A stretch of 9,785 nt of DNA from Clostridia bacterium. GTDB taxonomy: Bacteria; Bacillota; Clostridia; Christensenellales; CAG-138. The notes beneath the pieces were generated by a model that was not told where the DNA came from, made no database searches, and saw only the letters and a list, made by a program, of their open reading frames with translations. The translations under genes were made by a program, and so were the position numbers. The DNA is taken from positions 1 to 9,785 of the forward strand of contig JAUMVL010000056.1 of NCBI GenBank assembly GCA_030530185.1, written 5' to 3'. Shown here in pieces: positions 1 to 6,679 of this stretch (its first letter is position 1; each line of letters begins with the position of its first letter).

Positions 1-513
1 TCCTCCTACACCCGTCCCGAGGACGTGCAGGAATTCGTCGAGCGCACCGGCTGCGATTCCCTCGCAATCGCAATCGGCACAAGCCACGGCGCCTATAAGT
101 TCACGGCCAAGCAGTGCACCCGCGACGAGAACGGTCTGCTCGTTCCCCCGCCCCTCCGCTTCGACATCCTGAAAGAAGTTGAAAAGCGTCTGCCGGAGTT
201 CCCGATCGTTCTGCACGGTTCGTCCTCCGTCCCGCAGGAGTTTGTCAAGCTGATCAACCAGTACGGCGGCAAGATGCCCGATGCAGTCGGCATCCCCGAG
301 AGCCAGCTTCGCGAAGCGGCCCGTATGGCGGTCTGCAAGATCAACATCGACTCCGACCTGCGCCTTGCCATGACGGCCTCCATCCGTCAGCACTTTGCAG
401 AGCATCCGGATCACTTCGACCCGCGCCAGTACCTCAAGCCCGGCCGCGAAGCGATCAAAAAGATGGTACAGCACAAGCTCGTCGACGTGCTCGGCTGCAA
501 CGGCAAAGCTTAA
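1..513 (+). CDS. fba: Class II fructose-bisphosphate aldolase, C-terminal part (5' end outside window)
   Basis: Catalyses the reversible cleavage of fructose 1,6-bisphosphate to dihydroxyacetone phosphate and glyceraldehyde 3-phosphate in cytoplasmic glycolysis and gluconeogenesis. The frame is open from base 1, so the gene starts before the window; about 170 residues are visible of a family usually near 300 or more. Visible class II signatures are GTSHGAYK (the His is a zinc ligand in this family), LHGSSSVP (second metal-binding His and phosphate/glycine loop) and KINIDSDLR (the Asn/Asp substrate-binding segment). A GTG at 25 is in frame but lies inside the conserved domain and is not a start. 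The gene ends with TAA, closely followed by a terminator, so it is the last gene of its transcript. Confidence 0.96.
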   Translation, partial: SSYTRPEDVQEFVERTGCDSLAIAIGTSHGAYKFTAKQCTRDENGLLVPPPLRFDILKEVEKRLPEFPIVLHGSSSVPQEFVKLINQYGGKMPDAVGIPESQLREAARMAVCKINIDSDLRLAMTASIRQHFAEHPDHFDPRQYLKPGREAIKKMVQHKLVDVLGCNGKA

Positions 514-530
514 TCGGTTCATCAAACAAA

Positions 531-571
531 AAAGGGATTGCCGCTTTTGGGCGGTGATCTCTTCTTTTTTT
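531..571 (+). terminator. Rho-independent terminator after fba
   Basis: An 11-bp stem pairs 534-544 with 551-561 around a six-base loop. All positions pair on the + strand if G-U wobbles are allowed. It is followed by a T-rich run (562-571). A-rich bases just upstream could extend the stem into the T run. It lies 20 bases after the aldolase stop codon. Confidence 0.85.
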
Positions 572-632
572 GTCAAAGCAACACGCTTTTTCAATTATTC
601 ACAAAATCGCTGTTTCCTCTTGCGCGTTTTTA

Positions 633-641
633 TGCTATACT
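633..641 (+). promoter_or_regulatory. Extended -10 promoter for the GH3 lipoprotein gene
   Basis: The bases TGCTATACT match the extended -10 pattern TGN-TATAAT with one mismatch. No good -35 element is seen 16-18 bases upstream, which is typical of extended -10 promoters. The box ends 7 bases before the ATG at 649, so the expected transcription start falls at or next to the start codon, implying a leaderless message. Confidence 0.5.
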
Positions 642-648
642 GTATGCT

Positions 649-1917
649 ATGAGAAGATTGGTACTCGGGCTGTTCCTTGGCGCAACGCTTTTGATCGGCT
701 GTCAAACGGTGTCCGAGCCGGCTCCAAAGCCGGTTCAGGAGCCCATCGTGATCGTGCAGACGACGGCGACGAGCGTGCCCGTCGCCACGGCAACCCCTGC
801 GCCGACCGATACGCCGACCCCGACACCCTCGCCCTCGCCCACGCCGTCGCCGACCCCAACGCCGTCGGAAGAGGAACGGCTTTGGACCTACATTTCGGAT
901 ATGACGCCGGAGGAAAAGCTCGGCCAGCTATGCATGTTCGGCTTTTCCGGAACAAAGTCCGTCAGCTCGGAGTTTGCTGCAATCATGGAGCAGTACCACA
1001 TCGGCAATGTGATTCTGTACGGGCAGAACATGTCCCGCTCCAACAGCGACGGCGGCTTTGCCCAGTGCAGGGGATTGACCGACAGCATCCGCGCTGCGAA
1101 TACGAGCGAAATCCCGCTTTTGATCAGTACCGATGTGGAGGGCGGCAGCGTCACACGATTCCATTGGAAAAAGACGCTCGACAGCGCCAAAACGCTCGGA
1201 AGCAAGTATGACACCGAACGGGCGACCAACCAGTTCGTTACGATCGGCGAAGGATTGCTCAGCGCAGGAATCAACGTCGATCTTGCCCCGGTGCTGGATG
1301 TATCCAAGCATCCGGACGCGCACTTTATGGGAAAGCGCATCATCTCTTCGGATACGGACATCGTTTCGGACATCGGCATCGCCTGCATCGACGGGCTGCA
1401 CAAGGCCGGTCTGCTGTCGATCGTCAAGCACTTCCCGGGGCACGGATCCGCAACGACCGATTCACACGACGCGACGCCGGTTGTGTCCAAGTCGTATGAT
1501 TCGCTGCGCTCCTATGACTGCATTCCGTTCCGCAATGCGATCCGACACGGAGTGGACGGCGTCATGGTCGCGCATATTCTGTATGAATCGCTCGATGACA
1601 AGCACATCGCAAGCCAGTCGGCGATTATCATCGGGGACTTGCTGCGCGGGGAATACGGGTTTACCGGCATCGTCATGAGCGACGATTTCCGCATGGCAGG
1701 GCTTCGAAAGCAAAGTACGCTCGACAAAGCGGCGGTGCGGTTTCTGCTGGCCGGCGGAGATCTGATCCTGTGCGGGGCGAATCACAGCTATCAGCAAAAA
1801 ATTCTGGATGGTCTTTATCAGGCGGTGCAGGACGGAACGTTAACCCAAGAGCGCATCGACGAAAGCGTTTTTCGGATTCTGTCCGCCAAGCTGCGGGTTA
1901 CGGACTGGACGGTTTAA
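649..1917 (+). CDS. nagZ: Lipoprotein glycoside hydrolase family 3, NagZ-like beta-N-acetylhexosaminidase
   Basis: A 422-residue predicted lipoprotein that probably removes terminal beta-N-acetylglucosamine from cell-wall muropeptides or other glycans at the outer face of the membrane. The N-terminus has the form of a lipoprotein signal: MRR, a hydrophobic stretch, then the lipobox LIGC with Cys18 as the lipidated residue. Residues about 49-72 form a Thr/Pro/Ser spacer. The GH3 TIM barrel runs from about 78 to 350. It carries DVEGGSVTR (162-170), the NagZ hallmark KHFPGHG (260-266), the D271-x-H273 pair that fits the Asp-His acid/base dyad of NagZ enzymes, and SDDFRM with Asp345 as the expected nucleophile. 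There is no GH3 C-terminal sandwich domain, as in single-domain NagZ proteins. An upstream in-frame start would run through the fba terminator and spoil the signal peptide, so ATG 649 is chosen although no Shine-Dalgarno is visible. The UPF0371 gene follows after 35 bases and may be co-transcribed. Exact substrate is inferred. Confidence 0.92.
   Translation: MRRLVLGLFLGATLLIGCQTVSEPAPKPVQEPIVIVQTTATSVPVATATPAPTDTPTPTPSPSPTPSPTPTPSEEERLWTYISDMTPEEKLGQLCMFGFSGTKSVSSEFAAIMEQYHIGNVILYGQNMSRSNSDGGFAQCRGLTDSIRAANTSEIPLLISTDVEGGSVTRFHWKKTLDSAKTLGSKYDTERATNQFVTIGEGLLSAGINVDLAPVLDVSKHPDAHFMGKRIISSDTDIVSDIGIACIDGLHKAGLLSIVKHFPGHGSATTDSHDATPVVSKSYDSLRSYDCIPFRNAIRHGVDGVMVAHILYESLDDKHIASQSAIIIGDLLRGEYGFTGIVMSDDFRMAGLRKQSTLDKAAVRFLLAGGDLILCGANHSYQQKILDGLYQAVQDGTLTQERIDESVFRILSAKLRVTDWTV
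793..864 (+). repeat. Thr/Pro/Ser low-complexity linker in the lipoprotein
   Basis: This C-rich stretch encodes alternating TP and SP dipeptides (residues 49-72 of the lipoprotein). Such spacers tether a catalytic domain away from the membrane, across or into the peptidoglycan. The short iterated codons make the segment prone to length variation by slippage. Confidence 0.8.
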
Positions 1918-1941
1918 GCATTTTTTGCAAAGTTTGGATAT

Positions 1942-1948
1942 GAGGGGG
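1942..1948 (+). promoter_or_regulatory. Ribosome binding site of the UPF0371 gene
   Basis: GAGGGGG lies just before ATG 1953. It fixes the start and shows that the gene has its own strong translation signal, in contrast to the preceding lipoprotein gene. Confidence 0.7.
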
Positions 1949-1952
1949 CAAT

Positions 1953-3440
1953 ATGACGAAAATCGGGTTTGACAATCAAAAGTATATCGAAATGCAGTCG
2001 AAGCGCATTCTGGAGCGAATTGCGCAGTTCGGGGATAAGCTGTATCTGGAATTCGGCGGCAAGCTGTTTGACGATTATCATGCGTCGCGCGTGCTGCCCG
2101 GCTTTTTGCCCGACACAAAAATCAACATGCTCGTACAACTCAAGGAATCCGCCGAGATCATCATTGCGATTCATGCCGGGGACATCGAGCGCAACAAGAT
2201 CCGCAACGATCTCGACATCGCGTATGACCGCGAGGTGCTGCGCCTGATCGACGCCTTCCGCAAAAAAGGCCTGCTGGTTTCCGGCGTCGTTGTCACGCGC
2301 TACCGCGGACAGGCTTCGGTGGATGCGTTTGCCGACCGGCTTTCGCAGCTTGGCATCCGTGTATATCGGCATTACCCGATTGAAGGCTACCCCCAGAATC
2401 CGCAGCTGATCGTGAGCGAAGACGGTTTCGGCAAGAACGAATTCGTCGAAACGACGCGTCCGCTCGTCGTCGTGACCGCGCCCGGCCCGGGCAGCGGCAA
2501 GCTTGCCGTGTGCCTGTCGCAGGTGTATCAGGAATTTCGCCGCGGCGTGCGCGCAGGCTATGCCAAGTTTGAAACGTTCCCGATCTGGAACCTGCCGTTG
2601 ACGCATCCGGTCAACCTCGCTTATGAGGCGGCAACGACCGATCTCGATGACGTGAACATGATCGACCCGTTCCACCTCGAGGCGTACGGAATCACCACGG
2701 TCAACTACAACCGCGATGTAGAAGCATTTCCGGTGCTGAACTCGATGTTCAAGCATATCTACAACGAATCTCCCTATAAGTCACCGACGGATATGGGCGT
2801 CAACATGGTGGGCTTCTGCATCAAAGACGACGGTATTGTGCGCGAGGCCGCCAATCAGGAGATCATTCGCCGCTATTACCAGGCCGCGTGTGCATATAAG
2901 CGCGGGCAGCTCAGCAAAGACCAGGTCTATAAAGCCGAGATGATCATGACACGCTCCGGTCTTTCGCTGGACGATCGCATCGTTGCCACTGCTGCTCGTG
3001 CCCGCGCGGAGGAAACCGGCGCCCCCGCCTTTGCGATCGAACTGCCTGACGGACGCATTGTCACCGGTAAAACCGGCAGCATGGTCGGCGCAGCCGCCGG
3101 CGCGCTTGCAAATGCGCTGAAGGCGCTTGCCGATATTCCCGATGACATCGATCTGATTGCGCCGATCGTTCTGCAGCCGATCCGTGATCTCAAAACACAG
3201 CATTTCGGAAGCGAAAACCCGCGTCTGCACAGCGACGAGTTCCTCTATGCGCTTTCGATCTGTGCGGCAACCAACCCGATGGCTGCGCTGGCCCTAAAGC
3301 AGCTTCCGAAGCTCCGTGGCTGTGAGGCGCATGCGAGCGTCATTCTTTCCCGCGTCGATACCGAAACGTATCGCCATCTCGGCCTCAACTGCACCTGTGA
3401 ACCCGAGCGTGAAACCGGTCGGATGCTGGATTGGAAATAA
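1953..3440 (+). CDS. UPF0371 / DUF1846 family protein
   Basis: A 495-residue soluble protein of the conserved UPF0371 (DUF1846) family, recognised from its overall sequence and near full family length. The N-terminal part starts with the conserved KIGFDNQKY segment and the stretch around LEFGGKLFDDYHASRVLPGF. A glycine-rich loop, APGPGSGK, at about 176-183 resembles a P-loop-like phosphate-binding turn and sits after a hydrophobic beta strand (LVVVT). Further conserved-looking motifs are FPIWNLPLTHPVN (about 209-221) and a C-terminal NCTCEPE (479-485). No signal peptide or membrane segment is seen, so the protein is expected in the cytoplasm. The biochemical function is not firmly known to me; nucleotide binding is only an inference from the loop. 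The gene lies 35 bases after the lipoprotein gene and ends at a strong hairpin. Confidence 0.93.
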   Translation: MTKIGFDNQKYIEMQSKRILERIAQFGDKLYLEFGGKLFDDYHASRVLPGFLPDTKINMLVQLKESAEIIIAIHAGDIERNKIRNDLDIAYDREVLRLIDAFRKKGLLVSGVVVTRYRGQASVDAFADRLSQLGIRVYRHYPIEGYPQNPQLIVSEDGFGKNEFVETTRPLVVVTAPGPGSGKLAVCLSQVYQEFRRGVRAGYAKFETFPIWNLPLTHPVNLAYEAATTDLDDVNMIDPFHLEAYGITTVNYNRDVEAFPVLNSMFKHIYNESPYKSPTDMGVNMVGFCIKDDGIVREAANQEIIRRYYQAACAYKRGQLSKDQVYKAEMIMTRSGLSLDDRIVATAARARAEETGAPAFAIELPDGRIVTGKTGSMVGAAAGALANALKALADIPDDIDLIAPIVLQPIRDLKTQHFGSENPRLHSDEFLYALSICAATNPMAALALKQLPKLRGCEAHASVILSRVDTETYRHLGLNCTCEPERETGRMLDWK

Positions 3441-3455
3441 TACATCGAAAGTATC

Positions 3456-3485
3456 AACAGCCCATGCCAAACGGCATGGGCTGTT
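3456..3485. terminator. Hairpin terminator between convergent genes
   Basis: A perfect 13-bp stem (3456-3468 with 3473-3485) with a four-base AAAC loop sits 15 bases after the UPF0371 stop and 14 bases after the stop of the opposing ATPase-CYTH gene. A TTTTT run appears only some 10 bases downstream on the + strand, so the U-tract is poor. Position and symmetry suggest a shared, bidirectional transcription stop. Confidence 0.65.
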
Positions 3486-3499
3486 CTCATAAGACGTTT

Positions 3500-4591
3500 T
3501 TATCGAATCTGTGCCATTGCAAAGTTCTGATAGGCGGGATCGTCGGTTACTTCGCGGATCACGCGGAAGCGTTCCGGGATGTGTACGTCTGCATTGGGAT
3601 CGTTGACTTCAGCCTGCAAAATGGCAGTATCGGGCCAATTCGGATAGAAATCCACTTCGAATGCCTGTGCATCGCCGACAAGGCAATAACGCGTTTTGCG
3701 GATCGGGCGACAGGCGGGATCGGCCTCCATCATCAGCTGCTGATAGTCGTCGAGCGAGAGCCGCTTTTCCGTCTCGATCCGGCTGCCGTCGGTTCCGGTG
3801 CAATGCGTTGTCATATAATAAATATAGCTGCCGTCGCGGCCGCGCATGCAGATACGCCGTTTCTCGCCCTGTACGTCGGTCAAATACGTTTGAATGATCT
3901 CGACGCGGCGACATGATGGGTTCTCCTCGAGCCAGCTCCGGTCGGGCAGCTCGATCAAGAAGCGACGCGCGTGCTCGAACGGTGCAGGCTTGCCGAGCGA
4001 CGTCATGACCTCGCGCAGCAGTCGAACGAGCTTTCCGTTGAAATCCGTCGAATTGTCGATAATCCTCAGGTGCGGATGCCCGGCCCACGCCGCAAGTGTT
4101 TTGGCATCGAGTTCGATCGCCTCCTCCAGCGTCTCAACGCGTGCGGTGTTGTTATCGGTCGTGTAAAACGCCTCGGCGCCTTTTGCAGCGGTGACCATAT
4201 GGAACACGGCGTCATACTTATCGCGAAATGCCACCTCGTTTTGTCCAAGCTCTTTCAAAATTGCGGCAAACTCGTCCTCGGTCATATACGGCTTATCATC
4301 CATCGAACCGCGATCACAGACGATGACAACCTCTTTGGACGCGCTTGCCTCGGCCGCCTGCCGATAGATCTGCTCGCGCAGAAGCTGATAGCGCACCTGC
4401 ACCCGCTGGAAATCGAAGTTCGTACGCGAGGCGCGCGCCGTCACGCCGCTGTTGTTCAGCTCGGTGCAGGTCTCCGGAATGAACATGACCGCATAGCCGC
4501 TGTCGGTCAGCGCATTTTGCAGCCAGCTCATAGCCGTTGTTTTGCCTGCACACGGTCCGCCCGTGATGACGATGGTATGGATTTGGTTCAT
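3500..4591 (-). CDS. P-loop ATPase fused to a CYTH-like domain (AAA_28 + CYTH, TTD14-like)
   Basis: A 363-residue cytoplasmic protein. Residues about 5-195 form a small P-loop NTPase of the NadR/Ttd14-type AAA_28 group: Walker A GGPCAGKT (11-18) after a hydrophobic strand, a PETCTE segment (39-44) and VVIVCDRG (88-95) as Walker B-like strand with Asp93. Residues about 206-350 look like a CYTH (triphosphate tunnel) domain, with alternating charged beta strands: RRFLIELP, RICMRGRDG, ETEKRLSL, IRKTRYCL, FEVDFYP and LQAEV. CYTH domains bind or hydrolyse triphosphorylated molecules or polyphosphate, so the fusion probably acts on a phosphorylated nucleotide or polyphosphate ligand; the substrate is unknown. 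An in-frame ATG 16 codons upstream is less likely because ATG 4591 has an AGGAGG site five bases away and directly starts the Walker strand. The gene stands alone, convergent with UPF0371 and divergent from the permease. Confidence 0.85.
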   Translation of the reverse strand: MNQIHTIVITGGPCAGKTTAMSWLQNALTDSGYAVMFIPETCTELNNSGVTARASRTNFDFQRVQVRYQLLREQIYRQAAEASASKEVVIVCDRGSMDDKPYMTEDEFAAILKELGQNEVAFRDKYDAVFHMVTAAKGAEAFYTTDNNTARVETLEEAIELDAKTLAAWAGHPHLRIIDNSTDFNGKLVRLLREVMTSLGKPAPFEHARRFLIELPDRSWLEENPSCRRVEIIQTYLTDVQGEKRRICMRGRDGSYIYYMTTHCTGTDGSRIETEKRLSLDDYQQLMMEADPACRPIRKTRYCLVGDAQAFEVDFYPNWPDTAILQAEVNDPNADVHIPERFRVIREVTDDPAYQNFAMAQIR

Positions 4592-4596
4592 AAGGG

Positions 4597-4602
4597 CCTC
4601 CT
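4597..4602 (-). promoter_or_regulatory. Ribosome binding site deciding the ATPase-CYTH start
   Basis: AGGAGG on the minus strand, five bases before ATG 4591. It argues against the longer reading that would begin 48 bases further upstream. Confidence 0.8.
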
Positions 4603-4759
4603 GTGGGGCATGTGCCGTTCTTGTCTTTAGGTCTATCACATTTTTCCGTGAGAATCAACCCTTATTTGCAAAAAACACGTGTCGCAGGTGTGCAAACGGC
4701 GCATAAGGACGCAGCCATATCTCCACGCTCTATTTTATAAACGAAATCCAACGCAAACG

Positions 4760-4801
4760 CGAACCGCTCGTGCACGCGCTCATTATCGACCGGGCGGTTC
4801 G
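4760..4801 (+). repeat. Inverted repeat, 11-bp stem with 20-base loop
   Basis: 4760-4770 pairs with 4791-4801. The single imperfect position is a U-G wobble on the + strand but an A-C mismatch on the minus strand, so the structure favours + strand RNA. There is no T run after it. It could be an operator palindrome or part of a structured leader if transcription starts further upstream than the TATAAT box at 4874. Confidence 0.45.
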
Positions 4802-4873
4802 GCACGGCAGCGTTCAAGGGCGGAACCTTTGAAAAAAAGGAAACTTTCCATCGCTTTTGGACCAAATTCGATG

Positions 4874-4879
4874 TATAAT
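4874..4879 (+). promoter_or_regulatory. -10 box of the permease gene
   Basis: A perfect TATAAT, 32 bases before the ATG at 4912, would give a leader of about 25 bases containing the AGGA ribosome binding site (4901-4904). No clear -35 hexamer is found at 16-18 bases upstream, so the promoter may depend on an activator or be weak. Confidence 0.5.
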
Positions 4880-4911
4880 AGTAACCATCACACAGAAAAC
4901 AGGAATCATAC

Positions 4912-6051
4912 ATGAAACGGGTTTGGAGCTTTTTAAAACGCGAACCGATGCTGACGGTATCGGTACTGGCTGCGGTCATCGCGATGATTGTGACGCCGCC
5001 GAGCGCGCGATTGATCACGGACATTGACTGGCGCACGCTCGGAACACTTTTGATGATGCTTTGCGTCCTTGAGGGATTCAAGCAGGAAAACGTGCTGCGT
5101 CCTCTGATTCGGCTTGCCGCAGGGATGGAGCGCATGACGGTGCTGTCGCTGTTTCTGATCTTTGGCGTTTTCTTTACGTCGATGTTCGTTACCAATGACG
5201 TTTCGCTGATCATCTTTGTCCCGGTGACCATTCTCCTGTTCCGAAGCGGGGACAAGGAACGGTACCTTTTGCCGATCCTGACGATGGAGAACATTGCCGC
5301 GATTCGCGGATCGCTGCTGACGCCGTTCGGCAGCCCACAGAACCTGTTTCTGTACGGGCAGGCAAAGGTCAGCGCCGGACATTTTATGCTGCACATGCTG
5401 CCGCTTTGCGTCATGTCCGCATTGCTTCTTGTGCTGTTCGTATTCGTGCTGTATCGAAAGGATCCGAAAGAACGCATCTCGGCCGGGATCAATCTGGCGC
5501 CGTGGACGCCCATGGGACGCAAAAAGCGCATTACGTATGCCGCGCTGTTTGTTCTGATCCTTGCGGTCATTGTGACGCGCACGCCGTATTGGTATGCTGC
5601 GGTCGGCATCGTTCTGGTTACCATTCTGATCGTGGATCGTCAGCTGCTGAAAAAGGTCGATTATGTGCTGCTTGTAACGTTCCTTTGCTTTTTCATTTTT
5701 TCCTCATCGATCGCAGCGAACGAGCGAATCGCATCGCTTTTGAAGCGCGCCGTCGCGCACAACGAATACTGGTGGGCGATCGGTCTCAGTCAAGTGATTT
5801 CAAACGTACCGGCTTCGATCGTGCTTTATCCGTTCACCGAGAACTTTGCGGGGCTGATCTACGGCGCAGATACCGCGGGACTGTGTTCTTTGATCGGTTC
5901 GCTTGCATCGGTAATCAACTATCGCATCTACGTGCGCGAGTACCCGAACGGCGGCAAAGCGTTTATCAAGACGTTCACACTTGTCAGCTGGGCCTTTTTC
6001 CTTCTCGTTGTCCTACCCGGATATCTGCTCTCGTTTTGGCCGTTCTTTTAA
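4912..6051 (+). CDS. Anion permease of the ArsB/NhaD/citrate transporter (ion transporter) type
   Basis: A 379-residue polytopic inner-membrane protein with about ten hydrophobic segments (roughly 13-29, 40-55, 76-93, 97-111, 157-181, 207-222, 227-241, 251-268, 287-308 and 353-376). Family-typical elements are VTNDVSLIIFVP (93-104), corresponding to the TND half-helix hairpin in the first half, TPFGSPQNLFLYG (137-149), and SNVPASIVLYP (297-307), the equivalent motif in the second half. This twofold arrangement is that of the ion transporter superfamily, which includes ArsB, NhaD and SLC13/CitM-type carriers. The substrate cannot be told from sequence; an inorganic or carboxylate anion is plausible. 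Length is close to short members such as the YbiR type. The start ATG 4912 has a weak AGGA site seven bases upstream. It is divergent from the ATPase-CYTH gene and appears monocistronic. Confidence 0.85.
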   Translation: MKRVWSFLKREPMLTVSVLAAVIAMIVTPPSARLITDIDWRTLGTLLMMLCVLEGFKQENVLRPLIRLAAGMERMTVLSLFLIFGVFFTSMFVTNDVSLIIFVPVTILLFRSGDKERYLLPILTMENIAAIRGSLLTPFGSPQNLFLYGQAKVSAGHFMLHMLPLCVMSALLLVLFVFVLYRKDPKERISAGINLAPWTPMGRKKRITYAALFVLILAVIVTRTPYWYAAVGIVLVTILIVDRQLLKKVDYVLLVTFLCFFIFSSSIAANERIASLLKRAVAHNEYWWAIGLSQVISNVPASIVLYPFTENFAGLIYGADTAGLCSLIGSLASVINYRIYVREYPNGGKAFIKTFTLVSWAFFLLVVLPGYLLSFWPFF

Positions 6052-6058
6052 CATAATG

Positions 6059-6086
6059 CGGGGCCTCCAAGCAGGCGTTGGCCCCG
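6059..6086 (+). terminator. GC-rich hairpin after the permease gene
   Basis: CGGGGCC (6059-6065) pairs with GGCCCCG (6080-6086) across a 14-base loop, seven bases after the permease stop. No T run follows, so it is an atypical terminator or an mRNA 3'-end stabilising structure. Confidence 0.4.
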
Positions 6087-6106
6087 TCCGGACTTGCATC
6101 TGTCCC

Positions 6107-6135
6107 TTGCAAAGGAAAAGCGATTGCGGTATGAT
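6107..6135 (+). promoter_or_regulatory. Sigma-A-type promoter of the GNAT gene cluster
   Basis: TTGCAA (6107-6112) and TATGAT (6130-6135) are separated by 17 bases, close to the consensus in both boxes and spacing. The expected transcription start near 6142 gives a short leader containing AAGGAGG (6160-6166) before ATG 6171. Confidence 0.7.
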
Positions 6136-6170
6136 AAGATTGATTCGCAAAGCCGAGCCAAGGAGGCGCC

Positions 6171-6638
6171 ATGAAAACCGTTCGTTTTGCAACCATTGAG
6201 GACATCCCCGCCATCTTGCACCTGCTCGAACAGGTAAACCTGGTCCATCATCTCGGGCGGCCGGATCTGTTCCGCCGCGCGACCAAGTACGGCGAAGCCG
6301 AGCTTTGCGCGATTCTTCAAGATCCCAAAACGCCGGTATTTGTCTGCGAGGAGAACGGCACGGTATTGGGGCATGCGTTCTGTATCTTACAGGAGATTGC
6401 GGGCGACCGGCTGCTCTGCGACCGCAAAACGCTTTATCTCGACGACATCTGTGTAGACGAAGCCGCACGCGGCAAGGGTGTCGGGCATGCGTTGTACCGG
6501 CATGTTGAGGCGTACGCAAAGGCGCTCGGCTGCTACAACGTGACGCTGAACGTATGGTGCTGCAATCCGGGGGCGATGCGCTTCTATGAGGCGATGGGAC
6601 TGGTCCCGCAAAAAGTCGGATTGGAACGGATTCTTTGA
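6171..6638 (+). CDS. GNAT family N-acetyltransferase
   Basis: A 155-residue cytoplasmic protein expected to transfer an acetyl group from acetyl-CoA to an amine of an unknown small molecule or protein. The GNAT fold is visible in order: the N-terminal strand and helix (VRFATIEDIPAILHLLEQV, 4-22), strand pairs around VFVCEENGTVLGHAFC (56-71), the motif A strand LYLDDICVDEAARGKGVG (88-105) with the acetyl-CoA pyrophosphate-binding RGKGVG, and the C-terminal motif B NPGAMRFYEAMG (132-143). The start is set by a strong AAGGAGG site four bases before the ATG. A good promoter precedes it, and the membrane-protein gene follows after 41 bases, so it probably heads a three-gene transcript. The substrate is not evident. 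Confidence 0.92.
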   Translation: MKTVRFATIEDIPAILHLLEQVNLVHHLGRPDLFRRATKYGEAELCAILQDPKTPVFVCEENGTVLGHAFCILQEIAGDRLLCDRKTLYLDDICVDEAARGKGVGHALYRHVEAYAKALGCYNVTLNVWCCNPGAMRFYEAMGLVPQKVGLERIL

Positions 6639-6679
6639 CGAAAGCGAACCCGGATTGCCGCTGTCGAAAGGAAAACGCT

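Larger units (their letters stand above)
4592..4911. other. Divergent intergenic region
   Basis: 320 bases between two genes read away from each other. It holds the AGGAGG site of the minus-strand gene, an 11-bp inverted repeat (4760-4801) and a TATAAT box before the permease. On the minus strand a possible -35 (TTGATT, 4653-4658) is seen upstream of the ATPase-CYTH gene, but no convincing -10 at proper spacing. A minus-strand frame stays open from inside the permease gene to a TAA at 4662-4664; its last 60 codons have gene-like composition but no usable start or ribosome binding site, so it is not called as a gene. No RNA gene family was recognised. Confidence 0.5.

Noticed and set aside
538..648. 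A 37-residue N-terminal extension of the GH3 lipoprotein
   Set aside because: It would begin inside the fba terminator stem with a non-ATG codon and would bury the lipoprotein signal peptide.
793..864. Possible CRISPR-like or tandem DNA repeat
   Set aside because: The periodicity is short and in frame, encoding a Thr/Pro/Ser linker; there are no spacers or longer repeat units.
888..1490. Minus-strand open frame of about 200 codons opposite the GH3 gene
   Set aside because: It is antisense to the catalytic barrel, with no start signal or recognisable motif.
1914..2756. Minus-strand open frame of about 280 codons opposite the UPF0371 gene
   Set aside because: The + strand protein is a full-length conserved family member; the antisense product shows no recognisable domain and its composition is that of a shadow frame.
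4679..4915. Small plus-strand gene of 78 codons before the permease
   Set aside because: The product is Arg-rich and unlike any known family, no ribosome binding site precedes it, and it runs through the permease promoter and start.
4665..5624. Long minus-strand open frame of about 320 codons opposite the permease gene
   Set aside because: It mostly overlaps a clearly real membrane protein on the + strand, is rich in Ser/Arg/Thr as antisense frames of GC-rich genes are, and has no ribosome binding site.
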